NCBI RefSeq assembly: GCF_035582795.1
Contig: NC_134382.1
Coordinates: 11,102,501 to 11,166,500 of the forward strand
DNA: 64,000 nucleotides
Source of the DNA: Mycteria americana
Lineage: Eukaryota > Chordata > Aves > Ciconiiformes > Ciconiidae
Direction of reading: 5' to 3'
Shown piece after piece: positions 10,672 to 21,543 of this stretch (position 1 is the first letter of the stretch; every line of letters starts with the position of its first letter). The position numbers and the translations under genes were made by a program. The notes beneath the pieces are model-generated. The model was given only the letters and a program-made list of their open reading frames with translations, was not told the DNA's origin and made no database searches.

Positions 10672-13600
10672 ATGCCGCTGCCCGCCCTGCTCTGCCTCTG
10701 CGCGGCCGCCGCCGCTGCCCCCTTCACCAGCCCCGGCGACTACCGCCTGGCCGGCCTCTTCCAGATGCACGGCCCAGCGCCGCGGGCCGCCGCCCGGCCG
10801 CTGGTGGACGGCTGCGACGAGTGAGGCCCCTCACCCCGCGTCGCCCCTTCCCCCCCAAAAAACCGCGGGATTTCCTGCCTGAAAACCACTTTCTTTTCAC
10901 GCAGTGCTGCCACCTTCAAGAGCCACGGCTACTGCCTGTCCCTGGCCATGCGCTTCGCCGTGGAGGAGATCAACAACTCCAGCACCCTCCTCCCCAACAT
11001 CACCTTGGGCTACGACATCCACGACACCTGCTCGGAGCCCGCCAGCCTCCACGCCACACTGCGTGCCCTTGCCCGGAAAGGCGGGCAGGAGGTTGAGGTG
11101 CTCCCCACCTTCTACCACTACGAGCCCGAGGCGGTGGCCGTCATCGGGCCTGACAGCACCCGGCTGGCCCTCACCACAGCGGCTGTCCTTGGCGTCTTCC
11201 TTGTACCGGAGGTAAGCGTGGCTCCCCTGGCATATGAAGAACAGGGCTCCCAAGGAGTAATGGTTTGAGGGAGGATGGGGTTGGAGATGAGGAGCCAGGC
11301 TGAGCTGGAAACGCAGCCCCTCCGTGTCTGCGTTGGCCTGGGTCTCTTCCCAGGCACTGTCAGCTGGCAGGCAGGAATTGTGGCTGGCTCACTGTCCTTC
11401 AAAGGTTTCTCTTGGGCAGTGCACTGGCTTCTGGTGGCAGTGCATTTGGCTCCAGGTCTGCTCCCTGCCCAGCCCCGAGAGGGGCTGCCTGTGCCGTTAG
11501 CTCTTAGGGTGCCACTGCCTGGGGGAGCACAACCCCCTTTCTCCTGGCTCCCTTTGCAGATTAGCTACGAAGCCTCCTTGGAGATGCTGAGCCTCAAGCG
11601 GTTCTACCCCTCGTTCCTGCGCACCATTCCCAGCGACAGGCAGCAAGTGAAGGCCATCTTCCTGCTGCTGCAGCAGTTTGGGTGGACTTGGGTGGCTCTG
11701 CTGGGCAGCAACAACGCCTATGGCAGGGACGGCTTAGATGCCCTCCACAAGCTGCTGACCGCAAGCGACGCGTGTGTTGCCTACCGAGGCATCATCCCTG
11801 TCAACAAGGACGCCAGCAGCCCGGAGCTCCACAACCTGGTCAAAATCCTCATGGACGTCAGGGTCAATGTCACCGTCGTCTTCTCCAACAGACAAAGCGC
11901 CCGCCCTTTCTTTGAGGTGGTGGTCCAGAGGAATGTCACGGGCATGGTGTGGGTGGGCTCTGAAGACTGGTTGTTAGCCCAAACAATCTGGCAGGTGCCT
12001 GGGATCCAGAGTATTGGCTCGGTGATTGGGATGTCGGCTGAGAAGACAGAGTCCACAATGCTGGAACGCTTTGAATCTTGGAAGACGGCAGAGGAAAGTG
12101 CTGTGGCTGAACGCGCCGGCAGCACAGGGGCTGGCAGGGGCATCGGAGGGAGCACCCAGCTGGACTGCACCCAGCGCTGCACTGGCTGCCACTCGCTCAC
12201 CGCTGCCCCCGACACGTACGATGCTCAAGCCTCCTTCAACGTGTACTCAGCTGTGTACGCCGTGGCCCACGGCCTCCATGACCTGCTGGGCTGTGCCTCG
12301 GGGGCATGCAGCAAAGGCACAGTCTATCCCTGGCAGGTAAGAGCAACACGAAGGATCTTCCTTGTGGAAGAGGATCCATGAGGATCCTTCCTCACAGGGA
12401 AGGATTTTCCCCTTGTGCCCAGGGGTTTTCTGTCACTCTGAAAGGCTTGTGTCCCAGCTGAAAAGCCTCATGGGCTTCAGCCGCCTGTCACAGTCAAAGC
12501 AGCCTAGACCTAGACCCAGACCCCTGCCCTAGATCACTTCTGTTCCTCTACTGCCAGCCCCTCGCAGAAGGGAAGGGACTTTCTGTGGCTGGGCATACGC
12601 TAGCTGTTGGGGGGTTGGAAAGAGGAGCCAGAGCAGAGAAGGGGCCCTCTAGCACGTCTCCCTCCTGAGACAAGGCACTCCTCAGCAAGAGTCTCACCAT
12701 CAGGAAGGGCTCTTCTCTTACTCTTCTGTTTTACAGCTCCTACAAAAAATCAGGCAAGTAAACTTCACCCTGTACAAGAGCCGCATCTCTTTTGACGCCA
12801 ATGGAGACATTCATAAAGGCTACGCCATCGCCATGTGGAACTGGAGCGGCCCCAGCTGGGCTTTTGATGTGATAGGAACTTTCAGTGTGAACCCCGACAG
12901 GCTGAGCGTTGACCGGGGCAAAATCCTGTGGCACACAAAAGATCGCCAGGTACTGTTCTGCATCCAGATCTTATGTATTGCTTACTGCCGAGCCAGCTAC
13001 ACCCCCAACACCACCAGTTCTGGGGTATTTCCCCATAGCAGGATGAAAATGAGGGCAGACAGAGGCAGTATGGGGGGGTGATCCGCATTCTGAGTACCAG
13101 CTTTCATCCTTCCAAAAAACAAGCAGGGCACATGAACCAAAAAGGCTCCTACTTTTACCTTTAAACAGTCTCATTTTCCCACCACCTCTGTAAGAACCAC
13201 AATGTGGTGAGCTCTCGGCTCCTGCCCACGGTCTGTCCTGAAAGTCGGCAGCAAGCTGTCCAAACGCTGCCAGGCCCAGGCCTGGCACTCAGCGAGGTGT
13301 CCTGCTGCCCACCCCACCCGCCTGCCTGACCCTTGCCGCGCTCCCAACAGGCTCCCACCTCGGTGTGCTCCGAGGCCTGCCAACCAGGGGAGATGCGGCT
13401 GCAGCGGAGCCACCACCGATGCTGCTTCAGCTGTGTGGCCTGTCCGCCAGGAACCTTCCTGAACAGATCGGGTCAGTACGCCCCGGGGGGCTGCTCCCTC
13501 CCCTTCCTTCCCGCTTGGTGCCCCTGCCTGCACCCTGCCTCCTCATCCCATCAGCTCCTTGCTTCCGTCTCGCTGTTCCCCCAGCCTCTTCCCTCCCGGT

Positions 13601-15446
13601 CTCTCTTCCTCACTGTGGTCAGTAAAAACCTCTGAGCTGACCTGAATGCGGTCGGTCTGACTCCCATTTGCTTACCTGTGGGTATGCAAAGCCCACGCCC
13701 TGCGCTTTCCGGGGAGTGCTGCCCACAGGTGGGCCCATGCAGTCAAATAGACAGCGGAGATGGCACCCGCAGAACCCCTTCTCTCACGGCCAGGGGACAA
13801 GGGACATCTGGCCTGACAGCCATTTCCTGCACCACATCCTCCGGGAGGGAAATTTGACCCAGTGGTTGCCTTTGTGCCCCAGATGGCACTCGGGACTTCC
13901 GCACCGCGTGGTCACCAGCAGCTAGAATATGGAAATGTCCCCTGCCTGCAAGAGGCAGCAGGAATCTCCTGTCTTAGAGTCACCCACAAACCCCTTGTTG
14001 GCAGCTGGTCACTCGGCAGCCTCGGCCTGCGCTTGGGCTGAGGGAGGTGGAAACAGCCAGCTCTGGGTAACAGCGGGAGCGGGGAGCCCCCAGACACGGC
14101 CGGTCAGCATTACTGTCCCCTACCCCCGCCTGCGGAAGGGGGGCTGCTGCAGACCCGTCCTGGCCTTCGCAGGTTACTGCTGGACGCAGAAGCCCCTTCC
14201 CACCCACAGCCCATGTGCCCCTGAGCCTTGGCGCACCCAGCTGAGCTCCTGCGGGCCTCGTGCCTCTCAACCCAAGCAATGGACTTTTGGGAAGTCCGCT
14301 GGGGGGACTTTTGGGGGGGGTCTTTTGGGAAAAGAGCCCCCTCTGCTCCTCAAGGCTTGGAAGCACCCAAGTGGAATGAGCAGGACGCGAGGAGTGGGCA
14401 GCTCTCACAGAGAGCCCGGGGGGCTGCGAGGGCAGGGTGGCCCACCGTGACAGATGTCTTACCGGGGTCCGTGGTGTGCGAGGTGCCTGTCAGCGCCCGG
14501 GCTCGTGTCCTCCGCAGACCTCTACAGCTGCCAGTCCTGCGGTGTAGACGAGTGGGCCCCCGCGAGGAGCGAAGCATGCTTCAACCGCACCGTCGAGTTT
14601 CTGTCCTGGTCCGAGCCCATCTCCTGGGCCCTGCTGACCCCCACCGTCCTCCTCATGCTGCTCACTGCAGGGCTGGCCGTCCTCTTCGCCCTGAATGCCT
14701 CCACGCCGGTGGTCAAGTCTGCGGGCGGGAAGATGTGCTTCCTCATGCTGGGCTCTCTGGCCTGCGCCTGCAGCAGCCTCTTCTGCTACTTCGGGGAGCC
14801 CACCCGGCACACGTGCCTGCTGCAGCTCCCCCTCTTCGCCATCAGCCTCGCCGTCTTCCTCTCCTGCGTGGCGACTCGCGCCTTCCAGATCGTCTGCATC
14901 TTCAAGCTGAACGCGCGCTGGCCGGCCCTCTACGCGGCCTGGCTGCGGCGCCGCGGCCCGCTGCTCTTCATCGCCGCCAGCACGGCGGCCCAGGCGGTGC
15001 TGTGCCTGGCCGCGGAGGCCGCCAGCCCCTCGGCGCCGCGCCGGGACTACGCCGCGTCGCCCGGGCGGGTGCTGCTGGAGTGCGCCCCGAGCGCCGCGGC
15101 GAGCCGGGCCGCCGCCGCCTACACCGTGCTGCTCAGCGCCTGCTGCTTCGCCCTCAGCTACGCGGGGAAGGACCTGCCCGCCAGCTACAACGAGGCCAAG
15201 TGCCTCGCCTGCAGCCTGCTCCTGCACCTCGCCTGCTCCGCCGCCGTCCTCTGCACGCAGGGCGTCCTCCGCGGCCGGGAGGCGGCGGCGGCCCGGCTGC
15301 TCGCCGCGCTCTGCACGCTCGGCGCCCTGCTGGGCGGCTACTTCCTCCCGAGGGCCTTCGTCGTCCTGCTGCGGCCGCGCCTCAACACGCCCGAGCGCTT
15401 CCAGGCGGCGATCCAGCGCTACGCGCGGCGCCGGGCCGACGCCTGA
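10672..15446 (+). CDS. TAS1R1: TAS1R1, taste receptor type 1 member 1 (umami receptor subunit)
   Basis: TAS1R1 is a class C GPCR that pairs with TAS1R3 at the taste-cell membrane to sense amino acids. Exons: 10672-10820, 10905-11211, 11560-12336, 12737-12949, 13351-13471, 14518-15446, giving 831 aa (human 841). A signal peptide ([16 protein letters not shown]) leads into the Venus flytrap domain (about 20-480), with family blocks [43 protein letters not shown] and YPWQ. A cysteine-rich domain covers about 483-545. The seven-helix domain starts near 557, with [45 protein letters not shown] and [22 protein letters not shown] and the GGYFLP tail match TAS1R1 as I recall it rather than TAS1R2 or TAS1R3. 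The six-exon structure is that of T1Rs, and the gene looks intact. Exon 6 is much richer in GC and alanine than the rest. Confidence 0.95.
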
Positions 15447-15598
15447 GCCCCGGGGGGCCGCGGAGGCCCCGACCGCCGCCCGCGCGGCCCGCCCCGCCTC
15501 CGGCCGCGGCCCGCGCGTCACATCCGGCGCGCCCGCACGCCGCGTCCGGCGCGCTGCCAAGATGGCGGCGGCGCGGGGGGCCCGGTAGCGGCGCGGCC
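15447..15598 (+). promoter_or_regulatory. ZBTB48 promoter / 5' UTR abutting the TAS1R1 stop
   Basis: This 152-bp GC-rich interval holds all the sequence between the TAS1R1 stop and the ZBTB48 start. It contains an ETS-type ACATCCGG (around 15520) and the YY1-type element AAGATGGCGGC (15560-15570). There is no AATAAA, so TAS1R1 has no evident poly(A) signal before ZBTB48 begins. Confidence 0.7.
15562..15588 (+). other. Short upstream ORF before ZBTB48
   Basis: An ATG at 15562 in strong context (AAG ATG G) encodes eight codons (MAAARGAR) and stops at 15586-15588. That is 10 nt before the ZBTB48 start. Its ATG is embedded in the YY1-type motif. It matters only if transcription begins upstream of 15562. 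Confidence 0.5.
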
Positions 15599-18500
15599 AT
15601 GGCGGCGGCGGCGGCGCACAGCGTCCGCGTCCTGCGGGAGCTGAACCGGCAGCGCGCGGCGGGGCAGTTCTGCGACGCGACGCTGGGCGTGGGCGGGCGG
15701 GAGTTCCGCGCCCACTGGCCGGTGCTGGCCAGCTGCTCCCGCTTCTTCCGCGCCCGCGGCCCCGGCGGGCCGGTGGCGCTGCCCGAGGGCCTCGCCGACA
15801 CCTTCCAGCTCCTGCTCGACTTCTTCTACACCGGCCGCCTGGCGCTCACCGCCCACAACCGCGCCCGCCTGCTGGCCGCCGCCGAGCAGCTCGGCGTGCC
15901 CGACGCCGTGGCGCTCTGCCGCGCCTTCCGCCCCGCCGGCCCCCGCCAGCGGCCCCGCCGCGCCGCCGCCCCGAGCCGCCCGGGGGAGGCGGACGTCGCG
16001 GCCGCGGCGGCCCCGCAGCCCGGCGGCCAGGCGGTGCGTGAGGGGGACGGGAGCGGGCGGAGGGGAAGGGCAGGGGACGGGGACGGGGACGGGGAAGGGC
16101 CAGGGCCGCCCGGCGGGGGAGGCGCGGTGACGGCCGCCTCTTCCCTCGCAGGCTCCCTCCCCGGCCCCGGAGGCGGCGGCGGGCGACGGCGGGCGGGGGG
16201 ACAGCGACGCCGAGTCCCTTCCCGAGAAAAAGGCCCTGCGGAGCAAAAAGAACCCCCCCCCGGGGAAGGGGCCCGGCAGCGCGGGGACGCCGGGGAGCAG
16301 AAAAGGTACAGCGGTGCCGGTTGAGTGCCCCACATGTCATAAAACCTTCCTCAGCAAATATTACCTTAAAGTGCACAACAGGTAAACGCTCCGACTTTTC
16401 CTTCCCCTTGCGCTCCCGCGTAGGGACTCGCGCCGCCCTGCGAGGCTCTGCCCCTTCCCCCCGCCGGCTCCTCCGGGGGGGTGGGCGAGGGGCCCTGCTC
16501 GCAGCCGGCTGGTCTCGACGCCTCAGCCTCCCCCGGGACGGAAAGGGGGGTGCCCTCTGTCCCCCGGGGCGGGGTTGCTTTGAGCTGGGGGGGGGGGGGG
16601 GGGGGGGGGAGGTTCATGCGTCTCCCAAAGCCACAGCGACTGTCCCGGGCTTCCGCTCTCAGGGGTCGGAGCCAGCCCGGCTCAAAAAGAAGGCAGTGAG
16701 GGGCTCTTCCAGGGGACGCGCCGGCTGCAGGTGGACGATGCTGAATCGTCCTTCCGGGCTTTCAAAATCAGCATGGGCTGCTGGGGACTTTGCCTGGGTC
16801 GTGGGGAGCGCGGCGGCGGGGCCAGGTGCTGCGAGGAGTTTGGGGTTGATAACCGAGAGCAAAGCGGGTGCCTGCAGAGAGGGCACGAGCTCCAGCTTCG
16901 CTCGTCTGCGAGGGGCGAACCTTAGCCCCACAAAATTGAGGTTTCGCAGAGCGCGGTGGGCACCAACAGCTCGACTGCGCTCCGACGGGATCAGCAAAGC
17001 TGGCATAAAAAGCAGCTTTTGGGCAACTGAATATTGGTGCTGGGGGGGGTGGTGGTGGTGTAAAAGCTGCCTTGTCCTTCCCTCTCTCTTCCCAGTTCCT
17101 TCCCAGTGTCCTCGCCGGGCCTTTTTGTGCATCTCTGCTGTCAGACTGGCAGTGACGGTGCTCTCCGTTTGTATTCCTGCTAGGAAACACACAGGAGAAA
17201 AGCCATTTGAATGTTCCAAATGCGGCAAATGTTATTTTAGAAAAGAGAATCTCCTGGAACATGAAGCCAGAAATTGCATGAACCGGTCTGAGCAGGTACG
17301 CCCAGGAAGCTGCCACCGGCACTCTGGAAAGCGGGTGCCGTTTTGCCAGAGCGGAATTAGAGCCTTTTTCCAGCCACAGTCCACGTCACGCTCAGCTACC
17401 GAGCAAAATCCCCGCATCACCACTGCACGGCACGTGTACCGCAGCCGGGACCCGCCCCCCCCCAGTCCCTCTCTTGATGAGGACGGCAGCGGGTCGTGTC
17501 TGTTTTACCAGACAACTCTCATTTTGTCTGTATTTTTCAAGCACGCGAGGATACTCTCTGTACTGTAAGAGATCCAGATCGCTGCGGGTGTGGGTTAAAC
17601 GTCATAACCAGTCCCAGCGCCCGAGTGCCAAGCGCTGGTCTGAGCTGTGGGCTTCGCGGCGGGCTCTTGGTTCTGCGGAAGCCGATGCCTCCCCCGTCTC
17701 TTGCAGGTTTTCACGTGTTCGGTCTGCCAGGAGGTGTTCAAGAGGCGAATGGAGCTGCGGCTGCACATGGTGTCGCACACGGGGGAGATGCCGTACAAGG
17801 TCAGCAGCGCCTGCCTTCGACGTCCCTACGAATGGCTGCCGGACGCTGGCATGAAGGAAGAGGGGGCGAGCCTTTCTGTGTCGGGGCAGCCTGGCCCAAC
17901 CCGTCAGGGGAGCCGGGCGCACCGGCTCCCTTCCCCGGTCTGCGGCAGCCTGCTGAGAGTCGTTCCCCATCTCTGAGCCAGAACATGCTCCAGGGAGGCA
18001 TCAAAGCCAGGCGCTTTCTGCGGCCTTACCAGGGATTCATGTTCCACGTCAGAACAATGTTCCCCTGCCCGGTGCGCCGGCGCATCGCCGGTCCTCTCTG
18101 CGCACCAAAATCGCTGGTTGCGGGGTGGCTGGAAGCTGACCCTCCTCTCCTGTCTTCCAGTGCTCCTCCTGCGCCCAGCAGTTCATGCAGAAGAAAGACC
18201 TGCAGAGCCACATGATAAAGCTGCACGGCGCGCCAAAGCCCCACGCGGTAAGGGTTTTTTGAGAGGGAATTACCCTGCGCTCAGGCCTGGCCTAGAGAAT
18301 GGCACCCGTTGTCCTGTCTGGCTCTGTTTAGTGAGGTGGGGGGTTACAGAGCTGCTGGAAACAGTTTTTTTTGGGTACAGGAGCAGCCCTCGTCATTTTT
18401 TTGGCTGACAGACCCAAGTAATGATCAGCATTTTGCTTTTGTCAGGCTGTCTCATCTCATTAGGCGTCTTGGAGCTGGGGGTGCAGCAGCAGCAGGCGGA

Positions 18501-20628
18501 GGGATGGGTCTTGGGCCGCGAGCAGGTCTGTTGCGGGCGTACGCTGTGAACCGTGCCCGGGCGAGCTGCCTAACCCCGCGCTCTCCTGTGGCTTGCAGTG
18601 CTCGACCTGCTCCAAGTGCTTTCTGTCTCGGACAGAGCTGCGCCTGCACGAGGCCTTCAAGCACCGGGGAGAAAAGCTGTTTGTCTGCGAGGAGTGCGGG
18701 CACAGGGCCTCGAGTCGCAACGGCCTGCAGATGCACATCAAGGCCAAGCACAGGTATGACGTGACCCGTATCCTCCCGTCCGTCGCTCTGGCTCTCCTTG
18801 CTGTGCTTCCTCCCCAGAGGGCCCGGCTGGGTGGTGCTGGGGAGAGGAATTGGCTGGAGCGCAGCAAGCACCCCCTTTCCTGGAGGTGCTGGGCTGAAAC
18901 TTCTGCCAGAAATCCGACGAGGGGCCAACCGGCATTCTGCTCTTCTCTCTTCCAAAGGAAGGGCAGACTGTCAGCGCTTCCTCCGAGTGTGCGACCGTAG
19001 TAATGCAGGTGATAAGCAAAGCCCATCAGCCTAGCTAATCCGTGTTCTTGAAGTGGCAAGCATGCAGCCGCTGGCCACACTCACCCTTAGTGTTCAGTTT
19101 CCTGGGCTGGTTACAATGCCCAAGGGGGCTCCAGCTCTGGACCCCGTGGCTGCAGAATAGTGTTTGTGGGCCTCCAAAATACTTTAATTTGAGATGGGTT
19201 GAAGTAGGATTTAATTACAAGAACTTTGGGCGAGGAGCAGCAGCTAACCTGAGGGGCTGAAGCTGGCAAAGGCAGAGATGACTGTAACATCTCCTCTGCC
19301 CGCAGGAATGAGCGGCCCTACGTTTGCGAGTTCTGCCACCACGCCTTCACGCAGAAAGCCAACCTCAACATGCATCTGCGCACACACACCGGCGAGAAGC
19401 CCTTCCAGTGCCACCTCTGCGGCAAGACCTTCAGGACGCAAGGTATCCCCCCGGGCACGCGGCTGGGGCTGGCAGTGCTGAGCACTGCGCTCTGGCATCC
19501 AGGACCTCCAGAGAGCAGCCGTGCTGCGAAACCCGCCTTCTCCTGCTTGCTTCCCCCGGGGAGCAAAGCCACGCTCTTGTGAGCACTAATGCTGAGAAAG
19601 ACACGTTCTTATCATCTCCATTACCCTCACAGCACAAAAGAGGAAATAATTGATGAGTTTTCCCCAGTAACAGTTAGCCTGGACCAGCAGGCTGCCGCTG
19701 TTACTGCTTCTAAGCCTTCCTAACCAGCCTGGCACAGACCGACTGCACCGCGCACGTGCGGCCTTCACTGCGGCGCGGCTCGTACCCGAGACCCGGCACG
19801 GGGGGCACGTGCCGTGCCGCTGACCCGCAGCTCTCCCTCTCTCCCCCCACAAACGGCAGCGAGCCTGGACAAGCACAACCGGACCCACACCGGGGAGCGC
19901 CCCTTCAGCTGCGAGTTCTGCGATCAGCGCTTCACGGAGAAGGGGCCCCTGCTGAGGCACATCGCCAGCCGGCACCAGGAGGGGAGGCCCCACTTCTGCC
20001 AGATCTGCGGGAAAACGTTCAAAGGTAACAGCCAGGGCGCGGGGCTTTCGCACGGCTCTTGAGAGACTGCCCGCCTTTCCGTGGTGCGGGTTAGCATGGC
20101 TGCGAGCGTGCACAGCGCAGTGCTGCCGCCAACGGGCTCTCGCTTCCCTTCTCAGCCGTTGAACAGCTACGCGTCCACGTCCGCCGGCACAAGGGCGTGA
20201 GGAAGTTCGAGTGCACTGAGTGCGGCTACAAGTTCACCCGGCAGGTGAGGCCTTCCCTGGCTCCGGGGACCCCCGCAGAGCGTGCCGCACCAGGGGAGCC
20301 GGCCCTCTCGTCGCGCCTCTTCCTTTCGCAGGCTCACTTGAGGCGCCACATGGAGATTCACGACCGGGTGGAGAACTACAACCCCCGGCAGCGGAAGCTG
20401 CGGAACCTGATCATCGAGGATGAGAAGGCCGTGGTGGTGGCGCTGCAGCCGCCCCCGGAGCTGGAGGTGGGCTCGGCCGAGGTGATCGTGGAGTCCCTGT
20501 CCCGCGGCTCCCTGCCCGAGGAGATCCCCGTGCAGAGACTCTGCTCAAACGAGAACTTCTCTACGGCAGATGTGATCGAGCAATCGCTAATTATAACCAC
20601 GACGATTCCCGAAGATTGTGAAACATAG
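15599..20628 (+). CDS. ZBTB48: ZBTB48 (HKR3/TZAP), telomere-binding BTB zinc-finger protein
   Basis: ZBTB48 binds telomeric TTAGGG DNA through its last C2H2 fingers, promotes trimming of long telomeres and acts as a transcription factor. Exons: 15599-16033, 16152-16381, 17184-17295, 17707-17799, 18161-18247, 18599-18753, 19306-19442, 19860-20024, 20156-20244, 20332-20628, giving 599 aa. The BTB domain lies at about 7-115 ([33 protein letters not shown]). Eleven zinc fingers start at Cys204; the second has Cys as its last ligand (HEARNC). The fingers and the C-terminal tail after finger 11 (from [16 protein letters not shown]) match the human protein closely. Human is 688 aa, and the shortfall is in the linker between the BTB domain and finger 1: about 90 residues here, about 170 in human. 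Most introns cut through or between fingers. Confidence 0.95.
16073..16094 (+). repeat. GGGGAC repeat, G-quadruplex-type, in ZBTB48 intron 1
   Basis: Four GGGG tracts separated by AC form a canonical G-quadruplex pattern inside the very short (118 bp) intron 1. The tract is on the coding strand, so it would also be present in the nascent RNA. Confidence 0.7.
16587..16609 (+). repeat. Poly(G) run of 23 in ZBTB48 intron 2
   Basis: An uninterrupted run of 23 G follows TGAGCT and ends before AGGTTC. It is a low-complexity tract likely to vary in length between individuals and to be miscounted in assemblies. Confidence 0.85.
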
Positions 20629-20664
20629 CGGGACCGCCTGCGCGCGTCCTTCCTACCAAAACAC

Positions 20665-20670
20665 AATAAA
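20665..20670 (+). terminator. Poly(A) signal of ZBTB48 (AATAAA)
   Basis: AATAAA lies 37 bp after the ZBTB48 stop, followed by GCG-rich and then T-rich (TTGTTCTTTT) sequence as expected downstream of a cleavage site. The 3' UTR is only about 60 nt. Confidence 0.8.
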
Positions 20671-20689
20671 GCGTTAGGCTGGAGCCACT

Positions 20690-21537
20690 CTCTGCCGCGC
20701 TTGTTCTTTTCGAGCTGTGCATCCGCCCCTTCCCTCCTTCCCCGCAAAGCTCCCACCCCAGGTTGCAGGGAAATGAAGTTATAATCGGGTCTCAAATTCA
20801 GAAACAAACGCGAAGCTGCTCAGAATAGCTACTCAAATGTACGTTCGCCGAAAGAGGCGGGATGTGACTGGCGACTCCCCGTGTGCAATACTGTGAATTG
20901 CTTTTTAACGAGCTTTTGTTTGCAGCCGGAGGGAGGGCTGGTGCTCGCCTCCCCGTTCCTCCAGCGCTCTCACCTTGCGCTGGCCGTTCTGCCGTGGAGT
21001 CCGAAAGCTCGTGATTAAAGCTTACCTTCCTGAAGAGAGCGCGGCTCTGCCCCTTTCCTTAAACGCTTGCCGAAAGGATTGTCTCCTCCGTTAAATTTGT
21101 GCCTTATTTCTACTTTGTTTTGTCGAGCTGCTTCTGCTAAATGCCGTTTCTTTAGCACATTAAAGGTGGGGCACGACCTGTATCTTCTCACCATTGAGAT
21201 AATTTAGCTGTTGCTTAACTTGGAACACATTATCTCAAAGCTCCCGTTTGCAGGTGTGGGGATTTATATTTGTCTGAAATAAATAACATCATCCAGGGTT
21301 GCTGTGACATTGAGAACCATTTCCTGAGTATTCCCAGGGTGGGGGAAGATCACGGAGTGTACCCACATGCCCTGAAATTGCAGCCGCGCTCTCTCCCCTT
21401 TCCCTCTTCTACTCACCGAGAAGGCAGAAAGTCTCCGGTTTAAACATACCTCAGGCCTAGAATGAGAAACGTTGCAGTAAAAAACTTCCTCCGGTAATCT
21501 TCCCCTCAAAAATGACAGAGAGATTTGTGTAACATGT
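20690..21537. other. Convergent intergenic gap between ZBTB48 and KLHL21
   Basis: About 850 bp separate the two facing 3' ends. I see no coding exon. It contains a perfect 10-bp inverted repeat, TTGAGATAAT (21194-21203) and ATTATCTCAA (21229-21238), with a 25-nt loop. A plus-strand AATAAA near 21280 could be a backup signal for ZBTB48. Confidence 0.5.
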
Positions 21538-21543
21538 TTTATT
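21538..21543 (-). terminator. Probable poly(A) signal of KLHL21 (AATAAA, minus strand)
   Basis: TTTATT on plus reads AATAAA on minus, about 2.5 kb beyond the KLHL21 stop. Human KLHL21 also has a multi-kilobase 3' UTR, so this is the likely distal signal. Nothing else between 21544 and 24086 looks like coding sequence, and I treat that stretch as 3' UTR. Confidence 0.45.

Noticed and set aside
9847-10770. A 307-codon minus frame over NOL9 exons 1-2
   Set aside because: Only the segment 10080-10305 is NOL9 exon 2. The rest is intron or the wrong frame relative to exon 1.
14275-14330. Repeated GGGGACTTTT strings resembling kappa-B sites
   Set aside because: They lie within TAS1R1 intron 5 in a G-run-rich stretch. 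The match is short and probably chance.
14228-16324. A single 698-codon open frame spanning the end of TAS1R1 and the start of ZBTB48
   Set aside because: Its first part is an off-frame shadow of TAS1R1 exon 6 (Arg/Pro-rich). Only its end, from 15599, is real ZBTB48 exon 1. High GC removes stop codons in several frames.
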